NCBI GenBank assembly: GCA_030039095.1
Contig: JASHQP010000492.1
Location: 1 to 14,003 of the forward strand
From: Streptosporangiaceae bacterium
GTDB taxonomy: Bacteria; Actinomycetota; Actinomycetes; Streptosporangiales; Streptosporangiaceae
Reading direction: 5' to 3'
DNA length: 14,003 nucleotides
The translations under genes and the position numbers were made by a program. The notes beneath the pieces are model-generated. The model was not told the DNA's origin. It made no database searches and saw only the letters and a list, made by a program, of their open reading frames with translations. Numbering within the stretch: position 1 is the stretch's first letter; every line of letters begins with the position of its first letter. Shown one piece after another: positions 7,223 through 13,997 of the stretch.

Positions 7223-8209
7223 TCAGTCGGACTGACGACCACGCTGCCGTCCCGGCCGCGAGGGCACATCACCCTCTCGGGGGGATATCCCGGCCGAGTG
7301 CAGAGATCCGTGCTGGCCGGGCCGGGAGCGGGTGCCGGCGCCGAGGGTCAGCGCGTTGGCGGCGACGATCACGAGGATCGCGAGCCAGTCGGCGGGCTGC
7401 AGCGACTGGCGCAGGACCATCAGCCCGACGAGCGCCGCGAACACCGGGTTGACGCTCATGAAAACCCCGTAGAACCTGGCACCGACCCGGCGCAGCGCGA
7501 GCAGGTCGGCGACCATCGGGATCGCCGAGCACAGCACGCCGGCGGTGGCAGCGCGGCCGAGCGCGACCACGGTCACCGGGTGGGTGGCCAGCACCCAGAT
7601 GCCGACCGGCAGGTACAGCAGCGCGGACAGCGACGCCGCGGCCGCGGGCCCCTGTGAGCCGGGCAGCCGGGCGCCCACGACGCGGTTGATCATGATGTAG
7701 CCGGCCCAGCAGGCGGCGGCGAGCAGTGCCAGGCCGATACCGGCGTAGTCGGTCGTCGGCTGCGGCCTGGCCAGCACGACGACGGCCGCCGCGGCGGCCA
7801 GCGCGCAGCCGAGGTCGATGGCCCGGCGAGAGGCGAGCAGCGCCACCGAGAGCGGTCCGAGGAACTCCAGGGTCACCGCCAGGCCCAGACCGATCGTGTC
7901 GATCGCCGCGTACAGGGACAGGTTCATCGTGGCGAAGATCAATGCCAGGGCCAGAACGGGCCGCCACTGCCGCCCGGTGAACGACCGGAACTTTGGCCGC
8001 ACCGAGCTCAGCAGCACGGCGCCGGCCACCCACTGGCGGATCGCGACCACCCCGGCCGGGCCGAGCACTGGGAAGGCCAGCGCGGCCGTTGCGGCGCCCA
8101 GCTGGACGGACAGCGCGCTGCCGGTCATCAGCGCGACCCCGGCAAGCTGGCCGTGCTGGCGGGCAGCGGCGTCGGAGGTCGCCTGCTGCCCGGCGGTCGT
8201 GGTCGTCAT
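7223..8209 (-). CDS. EamA/DMT family transporter, RhtA-like exporter
   Basis: A 328-residue protein with about ten hydrophobic helices in two EamA repeats, the fold of drug/metabolite transporters. The sequence EFLGPLSVALLASRR (about 115-129) and the preceding AAIDTIGLGLAVTL resemble the RhtA threonine/homoserine exporter group. A role in exporting an amino acid or similar small metabolite is therefore possible but not shown. After the last helix (near 293) there is a hydrophilic tail of about 35 residues, longer than usual. No Shine-Dalgarno sequence is seen before the ATG at 8209-8207. A LysR gene lies divergently 68 bp away, which commonly marks a regulator of the exporter. Two small DUF genes follow closely and may be co-transcribed. 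Confidence 0.9.
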   Translation of the reverse strand: MTTTTAGQQATSDAAARQHGQLAGVALMTGSALSVQLGAATAALAFPVLGPAGVVAIRQWVAGAVLLSSVRPKFRSFTGRQWRPVLALALIFATMNLSLYAAIDTIGLGLAVTLEFLGPLSVALLASRRAIDLGCALAAAAAVVVLARPQPTTDYAGIGLALLAAACWAGYIMINRVVGARLPGSQGPAAAASLSALLYLPVGIWVLATHPVTVVALGRAATAGVLCSAIPMVADLLALRRVGARFYGVFMSVNPVFAALVGLMVLRQSLQPADWLAILVIVAANALTLGAGTRSRPGQHGSLHSAGISPREGDVPSRPGRQRGRQSD

Positions 8210-8233
8210 GGCAGCAGTCTGGACCGGATGATC

Positions 8234-8261
8234 GCATGCGCAAAATGCATAGATCGATGCA
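8234..8261. promoter_or_regulatory. Candidate LysR operator between lysR-type and exporter genes
   Basis: The 68-bp divergent gap holds a perfect dyad TGCAT-N6-ATGCA (8246-8261), preceded by the palindrome GCATGC (8234-8239). The repeated GCAT/ATGC half-sites are AT-richer than their surroundings and suit a LysR tetramer controlling both genes. The assignment is by position and symmetry only. Confidence 0.55.
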
Positions 8262-8263
8262 GC

Positions 8264-8269
8264 TATACG
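8264..8269 (+). promoter_or_regulatory. Putative -10 element of the LysR-type gene
   Basis: TATACG ends nine bases before the ATG at 8278, so the transcript would begin at or within a few bases of the start codon. No Shine-Dalgarno sequence is present, which suits a leaderless or nearly leaderless mRNA. Confidence 0.4.
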
Positions 8270-8277
8270 CTTGGGTT

Positions 8278-9132
8278 ATGGATCTCGAGCTGCGGCACCT
8301 GCGCTGCCTGGTCGCGATCGTGGACTCGGGCAGCTTCACCGACGCCGCGATCGAGCTCGGCATCTCGCAGGCCGCGGTGTCCCGCAACCTCATCGCGCTC
8401 GAGCAGGTCCTGGGTGTCCGGCTGCTGCACCGCACCAGCCGCAGCGTCACGCCGACCACGGCCGGGGTGCACGCGCTGGCTCAGGCGCGGCAGGTGCTCG
8501 CCGCCGCGGACAACCTGGTCGCCGAAGCGACGACCGGGCACACCCGGCTGCGCATCGGGCACGCGTGGGCGGCCATGGGCCGGCACACCCGCGAGTTCCA
8601 GCGCCGCTGGGCCGCGCGCTACCCGGACGTCGACCTTCAGCTCGTCCGCACCAACTCGCCAACGGGCGGACTGGCCGAGGGCCTGTGCGACATCGCGGTG
8701 CTGCGCACCCCGTCCGACGGCCGGCGGTTCGAGAGCGCGGTCGTTGGCCACGAGCGGCGCTACTGCGCGCTCGCCGCCGACGATCCGTGGGCCGGCCGGC
8801 GCTCGATCCGGCTGGGCGAGATCGCGGACCGGACCGTGCTGGCGGACCGGCGTACCGGGACCACGACCCCGGAGCTGTGGCCCGCGGACTCCCGGCCGCA
8901 CATGGAGGACACCCGCGACATCGACGACTGGCTCGCGGTCATCGCGGCCGGCGGCGGCGTCGGGATCACGCCCGAGGGCACCATCGCCCAGTACCGGCGC
9001 GACGGCGTCGTCTTCCGGCCCGTGCGCGACGCGCCGCCGATTCCGGTGCGGGTGATCTGGCGGCGGCACGACCCGCATCCCTCGACGCACGCGGCCATCG
9101 CCATGCTCACCGAGCTGTACGCGCGGCCCTGA
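8278..9132 (+). CDS. LysR family transcriptional regulator
   Basis: A 284-residue regulator. The N-terminal winged helix (about 1-62) has the family pattern [20 protein letters not shown], then [20 protein letters not shown] and [12 protein letters not shown]. The effector-binding domain (about 90-284) includes [20 protein letters not shown]. The reading frame is open upstream as far as 7993, but homology begins at the ATG at 8278. An ATG at 8257 lies inside the proposed operator and is less likely. The gene is divergent from the EamA exporter and probably controls it in response to the exported metabolite or a relative. Its last 26 bases overlap the opposing aldolase gene, and a strong hairpin lies just beyond its stop, within that gene. 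Confidence 0.92.
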   Translation: MDLELRHLRCLVAIVDSGSFTDAAIELGISQAAVSRNLIALEQVLGVRLLHRTSRSVTPTTAGVHALAQARQVLAAADNLVAEATTGHTRLRIGHAWAAMGRHTREFQRRWAARYPDVDLQLVRTNSPTGGLAEGLCDIAVLRTPSDGRRFESAVVGHERRYCALAADDPWAGRRSIRLGEIADRTVLADRRTGTTTPELWPADSRPHMEDTRDIDDWLAVIAAGGGVGITPEGTIAQYRRDGVVFRPVRDAPPIPVRVIWRRHDPHPSTHAAIAMLTELYARP

Positions 9133-10231
9133 GGCCGGAGCCCGGGGCCGGGTGGCGTCCGGCCCCGGGCACGCTCGTGGCCGCACCCGCCGCCTCTCGC
9201 TCGCGGGCCAGTTGGAGCGCGACGTCGATCAGCATGTCCTCCTGCCCGCCCACGTACCCGTGCTCGGCCACGCGCTGCAGGATGTCCTGGGCGGGGATGC
9301 CGTAACGCTGCGACGCGTGCTCGGCGTGCAGCAGGAAGCTGGAGTAGACACCGGCGTAACCCTGCACGATCGAGGCCCGGTCGGTCCACGGCAGCCTGGG
9401 CAGGAACGGCTTCACTATCTCGTCGGCGGCGGCCAGCGTGGCCTGCACGTCCACGCCGGTCTCGATGCCGAGCCGGTCGAACGTGGCCGCCAGCACCTCG
9501 GTCGGCGCGTTCCCGGCGCCGGCGCCGAGCCCGCACAGCGACCCGTCGATCTGCAGCGCCCCGTTCTGGAACGCGAGCACCGAGTTCGCGACGCCGAGGG
9601 CGAGGTTCTGGTGCCCGTGGAATCCGACCTGGGCGTCGGTCCCGATCTCGGCGATCAGCGCCAGGATGCGCTCCTGCGCGTCGCCGATCAGCAGCGCCCC
9701 GGCGGAGTCGACGCAGTACACGCACTGTGCCCCGGCGTCGGTCATGATCCGCGCCTGCCGGGCCAGCTCGGCGGGGCTGGTTCGGTGCGCCATCATCAGG
9801 AACCCGACGGTCTCCATGCCCAGCTCCCGGGCGATGCCGAAGTGCTGGATCGACACGTCAGCCTCGGTGCAGTGGGTCGCGATCCGGGCGACCGACGCGC
9901 CCGCGTCCCGCGCGCGCCGCAGATCCTCCACGGTCCCGAGGCCCGGAAGCAGCAGCACGGCGATCTTCGCCCGCGCTGCCTCCTGGACCGCCGCGCCGAT
10001 CAGCTGGATGTCGTCGGTGAGCGAGAACCCGTAGTTGAACGAGGACCCGCCGAGCCCGTCGCCGTGCGTGACCTCGATGACCTCGACCCCCGCCTCGTCC
10101 AGCGCGTGCACGGTGGCCCGGACCTGCTGCCCGGTGAACTGGTGCGACATCGCGTGGCTGCCGTCGCGCAGCGTCGTGTCGGTGATCCGCACCGGCCTGC
10201 TGGTGCCTCCGGCTCCGTTCTCGCCGGTCAT
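9107..10231 (-). CDS. mhpE: 4-hydroxy-2-oxovalerate aldolase
   Basis: A 374-residue enzyme of the HMGL-like family (DmpG/BphI/HsaF group) that splits 4-hydroxy-2-oxoacids into pyruvate and an aldehyde. The start motif [18 protein letters not shown] carries the metal-ligand Asp23 and the catalytic-type His26. [15 protein letters not shown] carries metal ligands His205 and His207. [21 protein letters not shown], and the C-terminal segment beginning [16 protein letters not shown], which contacts the dehydrogenase in this family, are present. The ATG overlaps the stop of the acetaldehyde dehydrogenase gene (ATGA), matching the known channelling complex. The last 30 or so residues (Pro/Gly/Ala/Arg-rich) exceed the family norm. 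They arise because the frame runs through the LysR terminator and 26 bp into the end of that gene. Chain-length specificity is unknown. Confidence 0.95.
   Translation of the reverse strand: MTGENGAGGTSRPVRITDTTLRDGSHAMSHQFTGQQVRATVHALDEAGVEVIEVTHGDGLGGSSFNYGFSLTDDIQLIGAAVQEAARAKIAVLLLPGLGTVEDLRRARDAGASVARIATHCTEADVSIQHFGIARELGMETVGFLMMAHRTSPAELARQARIMTDAGAQCVYCVDSAGALLIGDAQERILALIAEIGTDAQVGFHGHQNLALGVANSVLAFQNGALQIDGSLCGLGAGAGNAPTEVLAATFDRLGIETGVDVQATLAAADEIVKPFLPRLPWTDRASIVQGYAGVYSSFLLHAEHASQRYGIPAQDILQRVAEHGYVGGQEDMLIDVALQLAREREAAGAATSVPGAGRHPAPGSGLRAARTAR
9140..9170 (+). terminator. Hairpin terminator of the LysR-type gene, inside the aldolase gene's 3' end
   Basis: A perfect 12-bp stem, GCCCGGGGCCGG (9140-9151) with CCGGCCCCGGGC (9159-9170), surrounds a seven-base loop. 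It begins eight bases after the LysR stop (9132). It lies within the coding region of the convergent aldolase, where it encodes part of the extra tail. No T-run follows on either strand. Confidence 0.7.
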
Positions 10232-11142
10232 GAGCTCACCGCCGTCGCCCTGGCCACCAGCTCGCCGACCCGGGCGGCCGCCGCGGTCATGATGTCCAGG
10301 TTGCCCGAGAACTCGGGCAGGTAGTCGCCGTTGCCCCGGACCTCGAGGAACACGGCGACCCGGCCGTTGCCCTGCCAGGACGCCTGCGGCGGGTCGAACT
10401 GCGGGTCGGCCCGCAGCGTGTAGCCGGGCACGTACTGCTGCACCTCCGTGACCATCGCGTGCACCGAGGCGGCGATCGCGTCGGTGTCGGCGCCGTCCGG
10501 GATCGCGCAGAAGACCGTGTCCCGCATGATCATCGGCGGCTCGACCGGGTTGAGGATGATGATCGCCTTGCCCCGGGCCGCGCCGCCGACGGACTCCAGC
10601 GCCCCGGCCGTGGTGTGCGTGAACTCGTCGATGTTCGCGCGCGTCCCCGGGCCCGCCGACCGCGACGCGACCGACGCCACGATCTCGGCATACGCGACCG
10701 GGACCACGCGTGCCACCGCGTGCACTATCGGGATCGTGGCCTGGCCCCCGCAGCTGATCATGCTGACGTTCGGCGCGTCCAGGTGCTCGGGCAGGTTGAC
10801 CGGCGGGCAGACCATCGGGCCGACGTGCGCCGGGGTCAGGTCGATCGCCTTGATCCCGGCCTCGGCGTACCGGGGCGCGTTGGCCAGGTGCGCGCGCGCC
10901 GACGTCGCCTCGAACACGATGTCCGGCAGCGGGTCCTGGCGCAGCAGCCAGTCGACGCCCTCGGCGGACGCGGCCAGCCCGAGCCTCCTCGCCCGGGCCA
11001 GGCCATCGGACTCCACCACGCCGACCATGTAGCCGACCTCGATTGCGTCCAGCCGGCCGAGCTTGGCCAGCAGGTCGGTGCCGATGTTGCCGGGCCCGAC
11101 GATCGCGGCCAGGGCGGGCCGGGTGGCCAGGGTGGCCGTCAT
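10228..11142 (-). CDS. mhpF: Acetaldehyde dehydrogenase (acylating)
   Basis: A 304-residue enzyme of the DmpF/MhpF/HsaG family that converts an aldehyde, CoA and NAD+ to acyl-CoA and NADH. The Rossmann motif [10 protein letters not shown] (16-25) and the catalytic Cys131 in [12 protein letters not shown] match the family. So do the central segment [20 protein letters not shown] and the C-terminal region ending [16 protein letters not shown]. The frame stays open upstream to a GTG at 11253, but homology and normal length point to the ATG at 11142. This has no good ribosome binding site of its own, but a 10-codon leader ORF ends on it (ATGA overlap). The stop overlaps the aldolase start in the same way. 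Acetaldehyde from the aldolase is expected to be channelled to this partner. A divergent IclR gene probably regulates the pair. Confidence 0.94.
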   Translation of the reverse strand: MTATLATRPALAAIVGPGNIGTDLLAKLGRLDAIEVGYMVGVVESDGLARARRLGLAASAEGVDWLLRQDPLPDIVFEATSARAHLANAPRYAEAGIKAIDLTPAHVGPMVCPPVNLPEHLDAPNVSMISCGGQATIPIVHAVARVVPVAYAEIVASVASRSAGPGTRANIDEFTHTTAGALESVGGAARGKAIIILNPVEPPMIMRDTVFCAIPDGADTDAIAASVHAMVTEVQQYVPGYTLRADPQFDPPQASWQGNGRVAVFLEVRGNGDYLPEFSGNLDIMTAAAARVGELVARATAVSS

Positions 11143-11171
11143 CGCCGCGTTCCGGGCGGTCGAAAGATCAT
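11139..11171 (-). CDS. Putative leader peptide [10 protein letters not shown] upstream of mhpF
   Basis: A 10-codon ORF starts with ATG at 11171-11169 and ends in a TGA (11141-11139) overlapping the mhpF ATG as ATGA. It has a good ribosome binding site, GGAAGG five bases upstream, which mhpF lacks. It could serve to load ribosomes that reinitiate at mhpF. The peptide contains Pro-Pro-Gly, a known EF-P-dependent slow-translation motif, so a regulatory pause is conceivable. An alternative is that a sequencing error hides a longer mhpF N-terminus. Confidence 0.45.
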   Translation of the reverse strand: MIFRPPGTRR

Positions 11172-11229
11172 GTGTGCCTTCCTTCGGTGTCCCCAGCACC
11201 GTGCGGTGTGCCGGGCCGGGAGGGCAAGA

Positions 11230-11267
11230 GATGCGTCCCGGTGATCGGAACACCTCGTGGACGCATC
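11230..11267. promoter_or_regulatory. Candidate IclR operator in the mhpF-iclR gap
   Basis: In the 151-bp divergent gap, GATGCGTCC (11230-11238) and GGACGCATC (11259-11267) form a perfect 9-bp inverted repeat with a 20-bp spacer. GGTG (11240-11243) and CACC (11251-11254) form an almost concentric inner dyad. It lies 27-64 bp before the IclR start and 88-125 bp before the mhpF start, a suitable place to control both. Binding by IclR is inferred from position. Confidence 0.55.
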
Positions 11268-11293
11268 CGGGCGCCGGGGGCCATCATCGACTC

Positions 11294-12061
11294 ATGTGCC
11301 CAGCCCACGGCGCCAGCGGCGAGACCTCCGCCGCCGGCCGGATCACGTCGGTTCTCGACGCGTTCCGCGACGACCGCGAGGCGATGACCGTCTCCGAGCT
11401 GGCCCGGCGGGCGTCGCTGCCGAAGACCACGACGCACCGGCTGACCGCCGAGCTGATCCGCTGCGGGCTGCTGGAGCGCGCGGACGGCGAGCTGCGCCTC
11501 GGGCTCAAGCTGTTCGAGCTCGGCCAGCTCGTGCCGCAGCAGCGCGGCCTGCGCGACGCCGCCCGGCCGGTCATGGCCGACCTGCGGGAAGCGACCAGGC
11601 ACTCCGTCAACCTCGGCATCCTCGAGGGCTCCGACGTCGTCTACGTCGACATCCTCGCCGGGCCGGACTCGCCGCGGCTGCCGACCCGGGTCGGCGGGCG
11701 CTGGCCGGCGCACGCCACCGCGATCGGCAAGGCGATCCTGGCGTTCTCCGGCGCGGACGTCGCGGAGGCCGTGCCCGGCGCCGGGCTGGCCCGGATCAGC
11801 GAGCGGACGATCACCTCACCGGAGCTGCTGCGCACCGAACTCGACCGGGTCCGCGAGTCCGGGCTGGCCTACGACAGCGAGGAGTCCCGGCCCGGCCTGG
11901 TCTGCGTGGCCAGCCCGGTGCACGGCCCGGGCGGCACGGTGGCGGGCGCGCTGTCGGTTTCCGGCTGGTCGGCGCGGATGAAGCCGGACCGGGCCGGACC
12001 GGCGGTGCGCACAGCGGCGCTGACCATCTCCCGCGCCCTCGGCGCGCGCGCCGTGAGCTAG
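11294..12061 (+). CDS. IclR family transcriptional regulator
   Basis: A 255-residue regulator. The N-terminal winged helix (about 14-70) reads RITSVLDAFRDDREAMTVSE, then RASLPKTTTHRLTAELIRCG. The IclR effector domain (about 80-250) includes TRHSVNLGILEGSDVVYVDI, PAHATAIGKAILAF, YDSEESRPGLVCVASPVHG and GALSVSG. The frame is open upstream to 11063, but the ATG at 11294 fits where homology begins; a GGGGG run about 13 bases before it is a poor ribosome binding site. The gene is divergent from mhpF-mhpE, and IclR proteins often control aromatic and related catabolic genes, so local control is likely. The effector is unknown. Its TAG stop shares a CTAG with the stop of the opposing gene. Confidence 0.92.
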   Translation: MCPAHGASGETSAAGRITSVLDAFRDDREAMTVSELARRASLPKTTTHRLTAELIRCGLLERADGELRLGLKLFELGQLVPQQRGLRDAARPVMADLREATRHSVNLGILEGSDVVYVDILAGPDSPRLPTRVGGRWPAHATAIGKAILAFSGADVAEAVPGAGLARISERTITSPELLRTELDRVRESGLAYDSEESRPGLVCVASPVHGPGGTVAGALSVSGWSARMKPDRAGPAVRTAALTISRALGARAVS

Positions 12062-13029
12062 GCCTGAGGGTCCGGTGCGCTGGCCGGGGCGGTGACCTCG
12101 AAGATCGCCGGGAGGACGGCCGCGCGGCCGTCCGAGGTGACGACGTGCACGTCGACTTTCGCTTTCCCCGGTTTCAGGTCTGCCGGCACCGTGACCGGCA
12201 CCATCGTGGCGGTGAAGCCGGCTCGAGAGGATGCGGTGAGGCCACCGATCGTCACCGCGGGGCTCCCACCGTCAGCGGCCGCGGTGTTGACGATTCCGGA
12301 CCCGAACACGGTTACGGGCGTTCCCGGCTCCCCCCGCTGCGGGCTCACGGCCGTGAGCGTCAGCGGAGGCGCCGGCGCGGCACCGACCGTCGCCTTCTTT
12401 GCCACGTAGGCTGCCGCGGACGCCGAGGTCAGCCCCACCAGCGTGTCCGGGAGGACCGGAAGCGATACCGGGTTGTGGAAGAAAGCAATGAAGAAGGCGA
12501 CGAGCGCCACGAGGTTGAACACGAAGTACTGGGTATCGCCGAGATCGAGATCGCCCTGGTCGTTCGAGACGATTTCGCTGATCGCCGTGCCCAGGCTCTT
12601 TCCCTTGGCGGAAATGGTGGTCTTCGGCGAGCTGCCGCTGTTTATCTGCCCGGTCGTGATCGCCTTGGCGCTCACCGCGGCGCCCGCGGGGAAGCCGATC
12701 AGCAGCAGATAGCGCGGATCGAGACTCCCGGGCGGATAGACCGCATCGTGGAAGGCGATGACGAGCAGGGCATAGGCCAGTGCCACGGTCCACAGGGCGA
12801 ACTGGACCTTGGATGTGGACACGCGGTTGTCCGCGCCGAGGACCACGTACCAGAACGGGCCCGCCTTCCCTGACTGGTTGTCTGATCCCCCGTCTTGCGA
12901 GGCCTGGGCCTTCCGGGCGGCGCGCGCGACAAACGCGAGCAGGACAAGAAGAACTAGCAGGACGACGAGTGCCAGCCAATAGGAAACGGCCAGACTGAGG
13001 CCGTTTGGGCTGGTAGCCGATACGCTCAC
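12058..13029 (-). CDS. Five-helix membrane protein with C-terminal IPT/TIG domain, unknown function
   Basis: A 323-residue protein I cannot assign a function. Predicted helices lie at about 13-37, 77-94, 106-120, 168-186 and 194-210. A Pro-rich linker and an Ig-like IPT/TIG domain (about 222-313, starting LTAVSPQRGEPGTPVTVFGS) follow. A conserved-looking stretch, LGADNRVSTSKVQFALWT (64-81), enters helix two, and LPDTLVGLTSASAAAYVAKK (193-212) covers helix five. Positive charges (RAARK after helix one, KK after helix five) place the C-terminus in the cytoplasm, unusual for a TIG domain. The GTG start at 13029-13027 has no ribosome binding site. GC is visibly lower than in the neighbours (55% in 12481-12540 against 82% in 11521-11580), hinting at different ancestry. 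It may be a sensor, scaffold or envelope protein; none is shown. Confidence 0.72.
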   Translation of the reverse strand: MSVSATSPNGLSLAVSYWLALVVLLVLLVLLAFVARAARKAQASQDGGSDNQSGKAGPFWYVVLGADNRVSTSKVQFALWTVALAYALLVIAFHDAVYPPGSLDPRYLLLIGFPAGAAVSAKAITTGQINSGSSPKTTISAKGKSLGTAISEIVSNDQGDLDLGDTQYFVFNLVALVAFFIAFFHNPVSLPVLPDTLVGLTSASAAAYVAKKATVGAAPAPPLTLTAVSPQRGEPGTPVTVFGSGIVNTAAADGGSPAVTIGGLTASSRAGFTATMVPVTVPADLKPGKAKVDVHVVTSDGRAAVLPAIFEVTAPASAPDPQA

Positions 13030-13094
13030 GACACACGAGTGTGGGGCTATTTCTAGGTTATGTCCAGTTCAATAGAGCCCGGTTATGCGCCACC

Positions 13095-13102
13095 TATAGA
13101 CT
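13095..13102 (+). promoter_or_regulatory. Putative -10 element of the GrpB-family gene
   Basis: TATAGACT contains two overlapping -10-like hexamers (TATAGA and TAGACT). TAGACT ends six bases before the GTG at 13109, so the transcript may begin at the start codon. There is no Shine-Dalgarno sequence. Confidence 0.5.
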
Positions 13103-13108
13103 GCGCGG

Positions 13109-13717
13109 GTGCCCAGCCCAGCCGAGATCGTGCTGTTCGACGACTCACCGCCGCCGCCGGGCGAGAGTCCGTGGGTAGCTGGCGCGGCCCCGGCCACTGG
13201 CATCGAGGTAACCGACCCCGACCCCTCGTGGCCGCGGCAGTACGACGAGCTGGCGGGCCGGATCCGGGATGCCCTGGGCTGGCGGGTGCTGCAGCTCGAC
13301 CACGTGGGCTCGACCTCGGTCCCGGGGCTGGCGGCCAAGCCCATCATCGACATCGACCTGACGGTCGCCGACCCCGGCAGCGAGCAGGACTACGTGCCGG
13401 CGCTGGAGGCGGCCGGGTTCCGGCTGGCGATCCGCGAGCCGTGGTGGTACGGCCACCGGTGCCTGCGCGCGGGCGAGCCCTCGTGCAATCTGCATGTCTT
13501 CGGCTTCGACAGCCCCGAGCCCATCAAGCACCGGATCTTCCGGGACTGGCTGCGGGGCAATCCCGAAGAGCGCGGCCGATACGCCGTGGCCAAGCGCGAG
13601 GCAGCGTCCATCGCGAACGCGGGCGGAGAGCACGTCATGCAGTACAACGCCCGCAAGCAGCAGGTAGTCCGGGAGATCTACCACCGGGCCTTCGTCGCCG
13701 CGGGCCTCCTCCCGTGA
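13109..13717 (+). CDS. GrpB family protein (UPF0157, nucleotidyltransferase-like)
   Basis: A 202-residue protein of the GrpB/UPF0157 family, which has a nucleotidyltransferase-type fold. The core begins at IEVTDPDPSWPRQYDELA (about 32-49). The active-site-like motif HVGSTSVPGLAAKPIIDIDL (65-84) has Gly67-Ser68 and the two acidic residues Asp81 and Asp83. The conserved segments NLHVFGFDS and HRIFRDWLRGNP, and a YNARKQQVVREIY-type C-terminus, follow. The biochemical role of the family is not established. The first 30 residues (Pro/acidic) are an extension beyond the usual start. The GTG start is supported by -10-like TATAGACT just upstream, which suggests a leaderless mRNA. A later start cannot be excluded, but no good ribosome binding site supports one. 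Confidence 0.88.
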   Translation: MPSPAEIVLFDDSPPPPGESPWVAGAAPATGIEVTDPDPSWPRQYDELAGRIRDALGWRVLQLDHVGSTSVPGLAAKPIIDIDLTVADPGSEQDYVPALEAAGFRLAIREPWWYGHRCLRAGEPSCNLHVFGFDSPEPIKHRIFRDWLRGNPEERGRYAVAKREAASIANAGGEHVMQYNARKQQVVREIYHRAFVAAGLLP

Positions 13718-13758
13718 TTCCGGGGCAATGCGGCGCGCCCAAAAGGTCACTCGCCTCA

Positions 13759-13789
13759 AGCCGAAACCCGCAGCCCAGCCGAAACCCGC
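13759..13789 (+). repeat. Two-copy 13-bp direct repeat
   Basis: AGCCGAAACCCGC occurs at 13759-13771 and again at 13777-13789, with five bases between, just after the GrpB gene. The period is 18 bp, a multiple of three, but no supported gene runs through it. Purpose unknown. Confidence 0.7.
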
Positions 13790-13893
13790 GAAGCCGGCCC
13801 ACTGAAATATGGATATATAACGCATTCCAGGCGCCATACCCGGGTCCGCCTTGCGGCGCGAATAGTGTGGACGGCCCGTTGCTGTCGTCCCAT

Positions 13894-13918
13894 TAGTGTC
13901 GACGAGCCGGCGACACTA
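13894..13918. terminator. Hairpin, possible terminator
   Basis: TAGTGTCG (13894-13901) and CGACACTA (13911-13918) form a perfect 8-bp stem with a nine-base loop. It is about 180 bp beyond the GrpB stop, so it may end that transcript or serve as an operator for a gene to the right. Confidence 0.4.
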
Positions 13919-13992
13919 GAAAGCTGCCTTGATCTGCAAGACGCGGGCTAGCTCGGGCGCCGGGATGCCGGTGGCTGAGAAGGCGCCGGATC

Positions 13993-13997
13993 AGGAG
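13993..13997 (+). promoter_or_regulatory. Possible ribosome binding site for a gene beginning beyond the window
   Basis: AGGAG is followed by exactly six bases to the window edge, the spacing seen before ptrB at 308. A plus-strand gene could start at the next base; this cannot be confirmed here. Confidence 0.3.

Noticed and set aside
7269..8459. 396-codon minus-strand frame overlapping the exporter and LysR start
   Set aside because: Out of frame with the hydrophobic EamA protein, and its translation is Arg/Gly-rich noise.
11142..11253. Upstream GTG at 11253 as the start of acetaldehyde dehydrogenase
   Set aside because: The added 37 residues are unlike the family, and the ATG at 11142 gives the normal length with homology beginning soon after.
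11257..12873. 538-codon plus-strand open frame across the IclR and TIG genes
   Set aside because: It spans two unrelated genes in other frames and has no recognisable motif; it is a GC-bias shadow.
13032..13043. CACAC-GA-GTGTG dyad before the TIG gene start
   Set aside because: Only five-base arms with a two-base centre; too short to call an operator without other support.
13916..13990. Minus-strand fragment ending VLQIKAAF as an annotated gene
   Set aside because: Only 24 codons before an in-frame TGA and no start or homologue that can be verified in the window.
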